From assembly GCA_019424245.1 (NCBI GenBank), contig JAHYZV010000006.1, positions 62,001 to 126,000 on the forward strand: DNA of 64,000 bases. Direction: 5' to 3'. Below the pieces are notes generated by a model, which was not told the origin of the DNA, did no database searches, and saw only the letters and a list, made by a program, of their open reading frames with translations. Below are positions 35,965-43,901 of this stretch, piece after piece. Position numbers and translations under genes: made by a program. The stretch is from Clostridiales bacterium (GTDB taxonomy: Bacteria; Bacillota; Clostridia; Lachnospirales; Lachnospiraceae). Position 1 is the first letter of the stretch; the number at the start of each line of letters is the position of its first letter.

Positions 35965-38040
35965 TTATACTGGCAGATTCTTCATACTCTCAAGACTTAT
36001 AACAAGTGTTGATGTATTATGAAGAAGTGCTGAAGTTGTAGGCTGTATGACGCCCGTTACACCAAGTGCAATAAGTGCGGAATTGAATCCGACAATCACA
36101 CGGTAATTTCTGTTAATCTTCTTAATCAGACTGTCACTTAATTTCTTAAGCATAAGTATCTGGTTAAGATCATCTGCGCCGACAGTGATATCTGCAATCT
36201 CTCTTGCAATCTCAGCACCATCACTTATGGCAATACCTACATCTGCTGCTGAAAGCGCTGGTGAGTCATTAATTCCATCACCAATCATAATTACCTTTCG
36301 TCCGGCTGCCCGCTCTTTATCTACGAACTTAGCCTTGTCTTCTGGAAGAACTTCTGAATAATATTCAGTAACTCCAACCTTTCTGGCAATAGAGGCGGCT
36401 GTTCTTTCACTGTCTCCTGTCATCATGACAACCTTTGATATTCCAGCCTTCTTAAGCCCTTCAATAACCTTTGGTGCTTCTTCTCTTAATGGATCAATTA
36501 TGCATATAACTGCTGCAAGCTGACCGTTAATTGCCATATAAAGATGTGAGCAGTCATCTGGAAGACTGTCAAATAACTCCTGCTTTCCTGCTGGAATTAC
36601 ACATGCTTCATCCTCAAATACAAAGTGATGGCTTCCTATGATAACCTTGCTTGTATTAATAAATGTTGATATTCCATGTGCAACAATATATTCAACCTTA
36701 GAATGCATCTCTTCGTGCATAAGGTTTCTTCTGCCAGCTTCATTAACAACAGCCTTAGCCATTGAATGTGGAAAATGCTCCTCTAGACACGCAGCTATTC
36801 TTAACAGCTCATCTTCCGGCATTCCGTTAAATGAATATACCCTGCTTACTGTTGGCTTAGCCTTTGTAAGTGTACCTGTCTTATCAAATACGATAGTATC
36901 CGCTTCAGCAATTGCCTCTAAGAACTTACCGCCCTTGACTGTTGCACTCGCCTGACTTGCCTGTCTTATTGCTGCAAGTACCGTAATAGGCATAGCAAGC
37001 TTCAATGCACATGAGAAATCAACCATAAGTATTGACAATGCCTTAGTAGTATTTCGTGTTAACAGATATGTAAGTGCAGTTCCACCAAGTGAATAAGGTA
37101 CAAGCTTATCTGCAAGATGCTCTGCTTTTGACTCAAGACCTGATTTTAACTTCTCAGATTCTTCAATCATCCTGACAATCTTGTCATATTTGCTTGAGCC
37201 TCCGGCACGCTTAACTCTGAATACTATCTCGCCCTCTTCTACTACAGTTCCTGCAAATACAGAAGTTCCCTCACCTCTTCTTACTGGCTCAGATTCTCCT
37301 GTAAGTGAAGCCTGATTAACCATAGCCTCACCACTGATAACAGTTCCATCAAATGGGATTACATTACCCATCCGGATTATTACATTATCTCCGTCCTTAA
37401 CATCTTTCACAGATACCTGTACTTCTGCATCATCTGTCTTTAACCAGACCTTATTAACGTTAAGTGACATCGTTCTTGCAAGGTCGTCAACCGACTTCTT
37501 GTGTGTCCAGTCCTCTATTATCTCACCTATACCAAGAAGAAACATTACTGAACCAGCTGTATTAAAGTCTCTTCTTAAGATAGAAACTCCTATTGCAGTT
37601 GCATCAAGAACTGGCACTTCAAGTTTTCTTGCAAGCAGTGTCCTGATTCCTTTATAAATGTACTTCATTGAAGATACCGTTGTTAATACCGCACATACCG
37701 GTGCCGGAATAAACAATTTCTTAGTCATTCTCCACAACACCTGATCTGCCAGCTTTTCAGTATAATGAGAATTGATTGCTCTTCCTGATGTTGCAAGAAC
37801 ATCTTCAGGAACCTCTACATTGCTGTATCTGAACTTAGCAATAGCTTCAATCACAGTCTTTCTTGAACATCTGTACTCAACAACTGCATCAGCAGTTCTC
37901 TCATACACCTTGGCATTAGTGACACCCTGCAGATTCTTAAGATAATACTGCAAGGTATCTGCCTGTGTAAAAGTCATGCCAGAAGCATCCATGTGAACAC
38001 GGATTCTTCCGGGCACATCATGCTTTATTATGAATTTCAT
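35965..38040 (-). CDS. P1B-type heavy-metal-translocating ATPase with unusual metal motif
   Basis: 691 residues. An HMA-like N-terminus (DVPGRIRVHMDASG), actuator LTGESEPV, phosphorylation DKTGTLTKAKP, and GDGINDSPAL hinge are all present. Where most P1B pumps have CPC before the conserved LxxxP, this one reads DFSCALKLAMP, so only the last cysteine is kept. The HP motif reads HFPHSMAKAV. Metal specificity is therefore open; the feo and Fur neighbourhood suggests iron or manganese export. It follows the DUF6110 gene by six bases and has a weak ribosome site, so it is probably coupled to that gene. Confidence 0.88.
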   Translation of the reverse strand: MKFIIKHDVPGRIRVHMDASGMTFTQADTLQYYLKNLQGVTNAKVYERTADAVVEYRCSRKTVIEAIAKFRYSNVEVPEDVLATSGRAINSHYTEKLADQVLWRMTKKLFIPAPVCAVLTTVSSMKYIYKGIRTLLARKLEVPVLDATAIGVSILRRDFNTAGSVMFLLGIGEIIEDWTHKKSVDDLARTMSLNVNKVWLKTDDAEVQVSVKDVKDGDNVIIRMGNVIPFDGTVISGEAMVNQASLTGESEPVRRGEGTSVFAGTVVEEGEIVFRVKRAGGSSKYDKIVRMIEESEKLKSGLESKAEHLADKLVPYSLGGTALTYLLTRNTTKALSILMVDFSCALKLAMPITVLAAIRQASQASATVKGGKFLEAIAEADTIVFDKTGTLTKAKPTVSRVYSFNGMPEDELLRIAACLEEHFPHSMAKAVVNEAGRRNLMHEEMHSKVEYIVAHGISTFINTSKVIIGSHHFVFEDEACVIPAGKQELFDSLPDDCSHLYMAINGQLAAVICIIDPLREEAPKVIEGLKKAGISKVVMMTGDSERTAASIARKVGVTEYYSEVLPEDKAKFVDKERAAGRKVIMIGDGINDSPALSAADVGIAISDGAEIAREIADITVGADDLNQILMLKKLSDSLIKKINRNYRVIVGFNSALIALGVTGVIQPTTSALLHNTSTLVISLESMKNLPV

Positions 38041-38046
38041 ACTCTG

Positions 38047-38322
38047 TTACGCTTCCTCATCTTCATCTACTGAATCAAGTACAACTTCTTCTGTGTTATA
38101 CTTTGTCTCATTGATTGTCTTAGCATCAGCATATATATCCTCACAGTTTTCCTGAACAGTTGTAGCTGTCTTCATTATACATGATTTAGCTCTTAAAACT
38201 GCTGCTGTACAGTTAGTGTAAAGCTTCTTGGCGTCCTTGCTTGTGAGAATCTTAATTCCTGCTGTTCCAAATAATACACCTGCTGCAAAAAGTCCTGGTT
38301 TCTTTAAGTTATCAATTTTCAT
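38047..38322 (-). CDS. DUF6110-family small membrane protein
   Basis: 91 residues from the ATG at 38322 (GAGGAG nine bases upstream). One membrane span near residues 9-25 (LFAAGVLFGTAGIKILTS), then a helical stretch with two Cys residues and an acidic tail (DSVDEDEEA). As far as I recall this family is a regular partner of P1B ATPases in Clostridia. It may assist or regulate the pump encoded next. Confidence 0.7.
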   Translation of the reverse strand: MKIDNLKKPGLFAAGVLFGTAGIKILTSKDAKKLYTNCTAAVLRAKSCIMKTATTVQENCEDIYADAKTINETKYNTEEVVLDSVDEDEEA

Positions 38323-38336
38323 ACTGTGCTCCTCTC

Positions 38337-38351
38337 TGTCCATATTGGACA
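38337..38351. promoter_or_regulatory. Small palindrome in the DUF6110 leader
   Basis: TGTCC-ATATT-GGACA, arms of five with a five-base centre, just before the ribosome site. Possible operator or leader hairpin; low information content. Confidence 0.3.
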
Positions 38352-38418
38352 ATAAATGTTTCTTAAGTTTGTCGGTTATTATATTACACATCATGTAACA
38401 TTTCTACATAAATCCTCT

Positions 38419-38439
38419 TATTGAGAAATCTTCTCAATA
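38419..38439. promoter_or_regulatory. Candidate operator of the P1B ATPase operon
   Basis: TATTGAGAA-ATC-TTCTCAATA, a perfect 9-3-9 inverted repeat about 100 bases before the DUF6110 gene and just after the Fur-like gene's terminator. It is placed like an operator near a promoter (a TATAAT lies about 55 bases downstream on the minus strand). The regulator is unknown; the neighbouring Fur-family protein is one candidate. Confidence 0.5.
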
Positions 38440-38445
38440 TAGCAA

Positions 38446-38478
38446 AATGGAGAGATGAAACAGTTTCATCTCTCCATT
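38446..38478 (-). terminator. Terminator after the Fur-family gene
   Basis: AATGGAGAGATGAAA pairs perfectly with TTTCATCTCTCCATT over a three-base loop, 12 bases after the Fur-like gene's stop. The downstream T tract is short (TTTTGC), but the stem is strong. Confidence 0.75.
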
Positions 38479-38489
38479 GTTAGCAAATA

Positions 38490-38915
38490 TTATTTAACTG
38501 AAACTGACTTTTTCCTGTCAACTACACTTGTTATCTTCTGATTCTTAATGTATCCGCAGGCTTCCAGCCCTGACTCAATAATTTTACTCCATTTGCTTTC
38601 TGATAAATTAATTGACGAATCATCGTTTAATCTTACAGTATAACCGCCATTATCGTTTTCATCACAAGTTATTCTGTACATATTCTTACGGTTAATTGCA
38701 CCTATCTCTTCAAGTGTATTAACCATACGATATACAGTAGCAGCTCCTATTTTAGGATCCTTCTTTATTGCCTTGTAATAAATCTCTTTACAGCTTGAGC
38801 AGTCCTCTTCAAGAATTACATCAAGAAGCATAAGCCTCTGTTTAGTTATCCTGCAACCCTGCTGCTTGAGACGAGAAATAATAATGTCTTTGTCTTTATC
38901 AGGATTTCTGACCAC
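38490..38915 (-). CDS. Fur-family regulator lacking the usual metal ligands
   Basis: 141 residues with a GTG start at 38915, six bases after GGAGG. Residues 1-80 form the Fur winged helix (GCRITKQRLMLLDVI, AATVYRMVNTLEEIGAI). The second half has none of the His-rich dimer motifs (no HHDH-type cluster, no CxxC pairs) and instead reads YRITCDENDNGGYTVRLNDD. Such a protein may sense something else or be metal-independent. It follows the FeoB-associated peptide by 13 bases and so belongs to the feo operon. Confidence 0.8.
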   Translation of the reverse strand: MVRNPDKDKDIIISRLKQQGCRITKQRLMLLDVILEEDCSSCKEIYYKAIKKDPKIGAATVYRMVNTLEEIGAINRKNMYRITCDENDNGGYTVRLNDDSSINLSESKWSKIIESGLEACGYIKNQKITSVVDRKKSVSVK

Positions 38916-38928
38916 CCGTTACCTCCTT

Positions 38929-39069
38929 TTAATGGCAGTGTCCTTTGCATTTTCCGCAGTCACCACCACATGTGAACGATTTACCGTTTTTCTTGTCGTG
39001 TACCATACTGCGTACAATAAGCGCAACTATAATCACCAATATTACTCCTACTATAATTGTTCCCAGCAT
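38929..39069 (-). CDS. FeoB-associated Cys-rich membrane peptide
   Basis: 46 residues, too short for most gene finders. An N-terminal membrane helix (MLGTIIVGVILVIIVALIV) is followed by a short Lys-rich stretch and a Cys-rich tail (FTCGGDCGKCKGHCH). This is the FeoB_associated layout. GGAGG lies seven bases before the ATG. It sits 29 bases after feoB and probably helps iron transfer; the His/Cys tail could bind ferrous iron. Confidence 0.9.
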   Translation of the reverse strand: MLGTIIVGVILVIIVALIVRSMVHDKKNGKSFTCGGDCGKCKGHCH

Positions 39070-39098
39070 AATTACACCTCCGATAATATATCATTTAA

Positions 39099-41603
39099 TT
39101 ACTTTGTTGCATTTAAAATCTTCTTAGAATCAACCTTTAATGTCTTACTTTCCTTATATGGTCTGAATAACAGATAAATGAAGCCAACAATTATAAGAAT
39201 TGCGATTACTGTGAATACATTAAATGCTGTGTCGCCAGTAATAAGACCAGCAATCTGGTTAATTACAAGACCTACAAGGTAAGCATATCCACACTGGTAT
39301 CCGATTGCAATCCAGAACCACTTAGTGTTGTTCATCTCTCTCTTAATAGCACCCATTGCTGCGAAGCAAGGAGCACAGAGAAGATTAAATGCAAGGAATG
39401 CATATCCGCTTACTACTGTAAATGTAGCTGCCATGTTAGCATATACTGTTCCCTCACCTGCTGAGTAAAGGATACCCATTGTACCAACGATATTCTCCTT
39501 AGCAACAAGACCAGTAATAGAAGCAACAGTTGCCTGCCAGTTACCAAATCCTAAAGGAGCAAATATCCATGCGATTGCCTTACCAATTCTGCCAAGAATA
39601 GAGAAGTCAATCTGATCATCTGCAAGCATTGTAAATGTTCCATCAACAAATCCGAAGTATGTTGTGAACCAGATAATGATTGTTGAAAGTGTGATGATTG
39701 TTCCGGCCTTCTTGATGAATGACCATCCACGCTCCCACATGCTTCTTAATACTGTACCAACTGTTGGAAGATGGTATGCTGGAAGCTCCATAACGAATGG
39801 TGCCGGATCTCCAACGAATAACTTTGTCTTCTTTAAGATGATACCTGAGCAGATAATTGAGAATATTCCAAGGAAGTATGCTGATGGAGCAACCCATGGA
39901 GCACCATCAAAGATAGCTCCGGCAACCATTGCTATGAATGGAAGCTTAGCTCCACAAGGAATAAATGTTGTTGTCATAATTGTCATCTTACGGTCTCTGT
40001 CGTTCTCAATTGTACGTGAAGCCATGATACCAGGAACACCACAACCTGAACCGATAAGCATTGGAATGAATGACTTACCTGAAAGACCGAACTTACGGAA
40101 AATTCTATCCATAATGAATGCTATACGTGCCATATAACCGCAAGACTCAAGGAATGCAAGGAATATGAATAATACAAGCATCTGTGGAACGAAGCCAAGT
40201 ACTGCACCAACACCGGCTACAATACCATCAAGGATAAGACCCTTTAACCAGTCTACACAACCAATTGCATCAAGTCCTGACTCAAGAAGCACTGGGATAC
40301 CAGGAACCCATACACCATAATTAGCAGGATCTGGAGCTGCACCATCATTGTCTATACACTGTTTTATAGCTTCCTTAACACCAGCTGCATCTGTTGTCTC
40401 TGTTGTTACACTAAGATTTTCCTCATCTTCTACATCATAATCTAATGTAAGATTAGCTGGAACTGTGTTTTCAAGTTTCTTTAATGCTGCTACTGCTGCA
40501 TCTGAATCATAATCATCAGCTTCTGTATCAATAGCATCTGCATACTCTTCACCTTTATCACCAAGGCTGTCGATATATGCCCCGATGATTGCATCTGAAT
40601 CACCATACTCATCAGCTACTTCTTCGTAAGCTGAAGTGCCAATTCCGAAGAGATGCCAGCCATCACCGAACACACCATCGTTAGCCCAGTCTGTTGCCCA
40701 TGTACCAACTGTTGTAACTGATACATAGTATACGATGAACATTACAACTGCAAATATTGGAAGTGCTAAGAATCTGTTAGTAACTATTCTATCAATCTTA
40801 TCTGATGTAGAAAGCTTCTTCTCAGACTTCTTTGCAAAACATCCACTGATAATTGAAGATATATATGTATATCTTTCATTAGTGATAATACTTTCTGTAT
40901 CATCATCAAATTCTTTCTCAAGAGTCTCAATCTCAGCTGAAACATCTGGAACATTCTTCATAAGAACTTTAATCTTATCATCCTTCTCAAGAAGCTTGAT
41001 AGCAAAGAATCTCTTCTGTTCTTCAACAATATCAAGACCAAGCTTATCTTCTACTGCAGATATAGCTGCCTCAACCTTATCATCAAACCTGTGAGCAATT
41101 GTATTGAGCTTCTTGCTCTCTGCAAGCTTAACAGCCTTCTCTGCTGCTTCCTTAATGCCAGTTCCCTTAAGAGCTGATATCTCAACAGCTTCACATCCAA
41201 GGTTCTTTCCCAACTTGGCAAGGTCAACCTTATCTCCGTTCTTTTCCATGATATCGACCATGTTAACAGCCATAATAACTGGAATCCCCAGTTCCATAAT
41301 CTGTGTTGAAAGATAAAGGTTTCTTTCAATGTTAGTACCATCAACGATATTGATGATTGCATCAGGTCTTTCGTTAATAAGATAATTTCTTGCTACTACC
41401 TCCTCAAGAGTATAAGGAGAAAGTGAATAAATACCTGGTAAATCCATGATAGTTACATCTTTATGTCCCTTTAATTTACCTTCCTTTTTCTCAACTGTAA
41501 CACCTGGCCAGTTACCAACGAACTGATTAGAACCGGTCAAAGCATTAAACAATGTTGTTTTACCGCAGTTTGGATTACCTGCTAATGCAATTTTAATTGA
41601 CAT
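39099..41603 (-). CDS. feoB: Ferrous iron transporter B with an acidic extracytoplasmic insertion
   Basis: 834 residues. The G domain has GNPNCGKTT (G1, 10-17), DLPGIYSL (G3) and NMVD (G4); a helical GDI-like region extends to about 270. The first span is near 278-298 and the gate has GSGCGVPGIMASRT. Between span 1 and the next (about 305-432) lies a longer than usual, strongly acidic segment (EADDYDSDAA, DVEDEENLS), perhaps 80-100 residues more than typical FeoB. Imports Fe2+. Cotranscribed with two feoA genes. Confidence 0.95.
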   Translation of the reverse strand: MSIKIALAGNPNCGKTTLFNALTGSNQFVGNWPGVTVEKKEGKLKGHKDVTIMDLPGIYSLSPYTLEEVVARNYLINERPDAIINIVDGTNIERNLYLSTQIMELGIPVIMAVNMVDIMEKNGDKVDLAKLGKNLGCEAVEISALKGTGIKEAAEKAVKLAESKKLNTIAHRFDDKVEAAISAVEDKLGLDIVEEQKRFFAIKLLEKDDKIKVLMKNVPDVSAEIETLEKEFDDDTESIITNERYTYISSIISGCFAKKSEKKLSTSDKIDRIVTNRFLALPIFAVVMFIVYYVSVTTVGTWATDWANDGVFGDGWHLFGIGTSAYEEVADEYGDSDAIIGAYIDSLGDKGEEYADAIDTEADDYDSDAAVAALKKLENTVPANLTLDYDVEDEENLSVTTETTDAAGVKEAIKQCIDNDGAAPDPANYGVWVPGIPVLLESGLDAIGCVDWLKGLILDGIVAGVGAVLGFVPQMLVLFIFLAFLESCGYMARIAFIMDRIFRKFGLSGKSFIPMLIGSGCGVPGIMASRTIENDRDRKMTIMTTTFIPCGAKLPFIAMVAGAIFDGAPWVAPSAYFLGIFSIICSGIILKKTKLFVGDPAPFVMELPAYHLPTVGTVLRSMWERGWSFIKKAGTIITLSTIIIWFTTYFGFVDGTFTMLADDQIDFSILGRIGKAIAWIFAPLGFGNWQATVASITGLVAKENIVGTMGILYSAGEGTVYANMAATFTVVSGYAFLAFNLLCAPCFAAMGAIKREMNNTKWFWIAIGYQCGYAYLVGLVINQIAGLITGDTAFNVFTVIAILIIVGFIYLLFRPYKESKTLKVDSKKILNATK

Positions 41604-41673
41604 TTGACTACCTCATTTCTTTTATATAAATGTTTATGTATTTACTAACAAACATTCGACAATTCTTACAGTA

Positions 41674-41689
41674 ATTAGATTATGCTAAC
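41674..41689. promoter_or_regulatory. Iron-box-like site before feoB
   Basis: ATTAG-ATTATG-CTAAC between feoA and feoB. It shares the RTTAG-N6-CTAAY form with the sites at 42240, 43775 and 43839. A DtxR-type regulator is inferred. Confidence 0.5.
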
Positions 41690-41705
41690 CCACATGTAAA
41701 AAAAA

Positions 41706-41924
41706 TCAGCCTACCTCTATCATCTCGGCATCGGCTTTACGAAGCGATAATTCATAGCCTCTTACTGTAACCTCTACAGGATCTCCCAAAGGTGCTACCT
41801 TTCTTACATAGACTTCAACTCCTTTAGTAATTCCCATATCCATAATTCTTCTCTTAACCGGACCATCACCATTTAACCTGGTAACTTTAACAGTCTGGCC
41901 TACAGATACATCTCTTAAAGTCAT
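41706..41924 (-). CDS. feoA: FeoA-family protein
   Basis: 72 residues of the SH3-like FeoA fold (VKVTRLNGDGPVKRRIMDMG, GDPVEVTVRGYELSLRKADA). FeoA supports FeoB-mediated iron uptake at the cytoplasmic face. AAGGAG precedes the ATG. Second of two feoA genes. Confidence 0.92.
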   Translation of the reverse strand: MTLRDVSVGQTVKVTRLNGDGPVKRRIMDMGITKGVEVYVRKVAPLGDPVEVTVRGYELSLRKADAEMIEVG

Positions 41925-41977
41925 AGTTTATCTCCTTCTTATTTTAGTTTTATATAAGAACTGGCATATTCAGTCCT

Positions 41978-42187
41978 TTATACCATAATTTTATTAGCCA
42001 TATCTTTTCCTATGGCAACTCTTGATTCCTTAATGTTAACAATGACATTACCGCCAGCTTTAGAAACAACTGTTACCACTGCTCCCGGAACGAATCCAAG
42101 ATTCTCAAGAAAACGTCTTATTTCCTCCTTTCCACCAATCCGCTGGATTGTGTATGGAGTTCCTTCATCAATCATAGTTAATGGCAT
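41978..42187 (-). CDS. feoA: FeoA-family protein (first copy)
   Basis: 69 residues from the ATG at 42187, with GAGGAG nine bases upstream; the frame from 42235 would start before the ribosome site. IDEGTPYTIQRIGGKEEIRRF and LGFVPGAVVTVVSKAGGNVI show the FeoA fold. First gene of the feo operon. The second copy is more basic and the two are clearly diverged. Confidence 0.9.
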   Translation of the reverse strand: MPLTMIDEGTPYTIQRIGGKEEIRRFLENLGFVPGAVVTVVSKAGGNVIVNIKESRVAIGKDMANKIMV

Positions 42188-42239
42188 AAGCTCATCTCCT
42201 CTTTTTAGCATATTGATAATGTTTTTCATTACCACCTTG

Positions 42240-42255
42240 GTTAGTATATTCTAAT
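42240..42255. promoter_or_regulatory. Iron-box-like site over the feo -10
   Basis: GTTAG-TATATT-CTAAT, overlapping the -10 box of the feo promoter. Next to it, TCTAATG-GT-CATTAGA (42250-42265) makes a second palindrome that fills the spacer. Confidence 0.6.
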
Positions 42256-42271
42256 GGTCATTAGATGTCAA
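42243..42271 (-). promoter_or_regulatory. feoA-feoA-feoB operon promoter
   Basis: Minus-strand TTGACA (42271-42266), exactly 17 bases, TATACT (42248-42243). The operator-like palindromes at 42240-42265 cover the -10 and spacer. Confidence 0.75.
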
Positions 42272-42314
42272 CAACTTTTGTTATATTTTTATAATATTTT
42301 TTAGAACAGATTAA

Positions 42315-42341
42315 CCCCTGATTGATATAACCAACCAGGGG
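42315..42341 (-). terminator. Probable terminator after flavodoxin
   Basis: CCCCTG...CAGGGG with TTG/CAA-type inner pairing, about 45 bases beyond the flavodoxin stop. The T tract is interrupted, so efficiency is uncertain. Confidence 0.55.
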
Positions 42342-42383
42342 CAAAATGTGCAATCTTTTCAATATATTACAGGCAATAAATAA

Positions 42384-42806
42384 TTATGCTAACGCTGCCC
42401 CAAGTTTTTTGCAGTTTTCAACAGCATCATCATCTGGTGCTTCCTGACAGATTACGCTGTCTGTTGCAAGAACAGCCCCTGCAGCCTTGCTTCTTTCTTC
42501 CCAGTCAGCCATCCATTCGCCGCTTCCCCATCCATATGAACCGAAAAGTGCAATTTTCTTACCGCTAAGGCTTCCTTCTACCTCTGTGAACATTGGTTCA
42601 AACTCTGATTCCTCGAGATTCTCTGCTCCCATTGCCGGGCATCCGAATGCGATTCCATCATATTCAGCAACCTTTCCTGAATTAAAATCATTTGCCACAA
42701 GTACATCAACCTCTGCTCCAGCTCCTTTAGCACCTTCTGCAACTGCGTTAGCCATTGTCTCTGTATTACCTGTTCCACTCCAATAAACTACTGCTACTTT
42801 ACTCAT
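42384..42806 (-). CDS. Flavodoxin
   Basis: 140 residues. The FMN phosphate loop is VVYWSGTGNTETMANAV, and FGSYGWGSGEWM is the second flavin-binding loop. A small electron carrier that can replace ferredoxin when iron is scarce. Cotranscribed with DUF3793 and DUF2325 genes, 32 bases after the former, behind iron-box-like sites. AAAAGGAGAG precedes the ATG. Confidence 0.95.
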   Translation of the reverse strand: MSKVAVVYWSGTGNTETMANAVAEGAKGAGAEVDVLVANDFNSGKVAEYDGIAFGCPAMGAENLEESEFEPMFTEVEGSLSGKKIALFGSYGWGSGEWMADWEERSKAAGAVLATDSVICQEAPDDDAVENCKKLGAALA

Positions 42807-42838
42807 TATCCAATCTCTCCTTTTTACTTTTTATATGC

Positions 42839-43408
42839 TTAAACCGTTAATGCAGATATGCTTCTGCCTCGGTCAAAGACTCTTAAATATACTTCTGTGC
42901 ATTTTCTGTAACGTGCAAACATCTTCTGGCTGAATGCCTCATCACAATACACCTTCCATACCCCACAACATTTGTAATTGCAGCCCTTTTGTCTTATAAA
43001 CTGGATTACATCTTCCACCGGGTAACTTAAGAACAGCCCTATTTCATGTGGAAAACATGTGTTCTCCTCCACTCTCTGTTTAAGATGCTTGATGCTTGCT
43101 CCCACTTTATAATCTGTATATCCAAATGTTTTCAGTACATTTTGTACTGCTGGCTGTGACAAATCCTTCTCTAATCTGTCAGGTCTGAACACATATAAAA
43201 GTGCACTCTTTTCATTTCTCTTTAAAAATGTTACATATACACCTTTGGCATTAAGTTCTCTGTTTACACTTGCCAGCTCTTTCTTAAAATCAGATATATT
43301 ATCATATCTGTAATTAAAAAGACTGCCAGTCTTTAATCCGGCAAGCGTCGGTGAACACTCTTTTATTACTTCCCGCTCAATTCTTCCCAATACATCTGTA
43401 CAGACCAT
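42839..43408 (-). CDS. DUF3793-family protein
   Basis: 189 residues from the ATG at 43408 (AGGA eight bases upstream). CSPTLAGLKTGSLFNY at the N-terminus, FPHEIGLFLSYPVEDVIQF and CNYKCCGVWKVYCDEAF are as I recall the DUF3793 family, which regularly lies beside flavodoxin and DUF2325 genes. Several Cys residues could bind iron or a cofactor. Function unknown; probably an iron-limitation protein. Confidence 0.85.
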   Translation of the reverse strand: MVCTDVLGRIEREVIKECSPTLAGLKTGSLFNYRYDNISDFKKELASVNRELNAKGVYVTFLKRNEKSALLYVFRPDRLEKDLSQPAVQNVLKTFGYTDYKVGASIKHLKQRVEENTCFPHEIGLFLSYPVEDVIQFIRQKGCNYKCCGVWKVYCDEAFSQKMFARYRKCTEVYLRVFDRGRSISALTV

Positions 43409-43448
43409 TTTTCTTTTCCTTCCATATTGCACTTTATTCTCTTCTTTA

Positions 43449-43745
43449 TCAGCATGCCCTGCTTTCGCTTAAATATGTTTCTAAAACACTTGTAAGCGAT
43501 GCCGCACTGCTCGAATGTGTTCTCACAATATCAACATCATTCTTCTTAGCCTCTGTAACAGCTGATAAAACCATCTTATGAGAAACCGTATTAGTAAACA
43601 GTATCATAAGATCCGGTGTTCCAATCTGCTTGGAAAATCCACTTTTTTCCTTAACAAATACCTTCGCCTTGCAGCCGTGTTTCTTACATATCTGCTGATA
43701 CTGGCGTTCCATACATTCATTTCCACCAATAATAACTACGCTCAT
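43449..43745 (-). CDS. DUF2325-domain protein
   Basis: 98 residues. VVIIGGNECMERQYQQICKK and the DIVRTHSSSAASLTSVL tail fit DUF2325. The fold is a small Rossmann-like domain of unknown role. First gene of the operon with DUF3793 and flavodoxin; the leader carries two iron-box-like sites and a hairpin. Confidence 0.85.
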   Translation of the reverse strand: MSVVIIGGNECMERQYQQICKKHGCKAKVFVKEKSGFSKQIGTPDLMILFTNTVSHKMVLSAVTEAKKNDVDIVRTHSSSAASLTSVLETYLSESRAC

Positions 43746-43774
43746 ATTCTCGTCCTTTCATTTACCTTACTTTT

Positions 43775-43790
43775 GTTAGCTTTGTCTAAC
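43775..43790. promoter_or_regulatory. Iron-box-like site in the DUF2325 leader
   Basis: GTTAG-CTTTGT-CTAAC, a perfect 5-6-5 inverted repeat about 30 bases before the DUF2325 start. Same form as the other three sites. Confidence 0.6.
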
Positions 43791-43805
43791 CCGTATTTAT
43801 AAAAT

Positions 43806-43832
43806 AACGGATATCCTAACTGGATACCCGTT
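43806..43832 (-). terminator. Hairpin between the two iron-box sites
   Basis: AACGGATATCC pairs with GGATACCCGTT (one mismatch) over a five-base loop. It lies past the PH-domain gene and also within the DUF2325 leader. It may terminate the PH gene or attenuate the flavodoxin operon. The T tract is weak. Confidence 0.45.
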
Positions 43833-43837
43833 ACATC

Positions 43838-43855
43838 AGTTAGCTTTAACTAACT
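43838..43855. promoter_or_regulatory. Iron-box-like site at the flavodoxin-operon transcript start
   Basis: AGTTAG-CTTTAA-CTAACT, perfect arms, just after the -10 box of the promoter at 43859-43887. Confidence 0.65.
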
Positions 43856-43858
43856 ATT

Positions 43859-43887
43859 AAAATATCATCTTTCTATATAGCTGTCAA
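43859..43887 (-). promoter_or_regulatory. Promoter of the DUF2325-DUF3793-flavodoxin operon
   Basis: Minus-strand TTGACA (43887-43882), 17 bases, TATTTT (43864-43859). The leader to the first gene is about 105 bases. Confidence 0.65.
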
Positions 43888-43901
43888 TACATTTTTACAA
43901 A

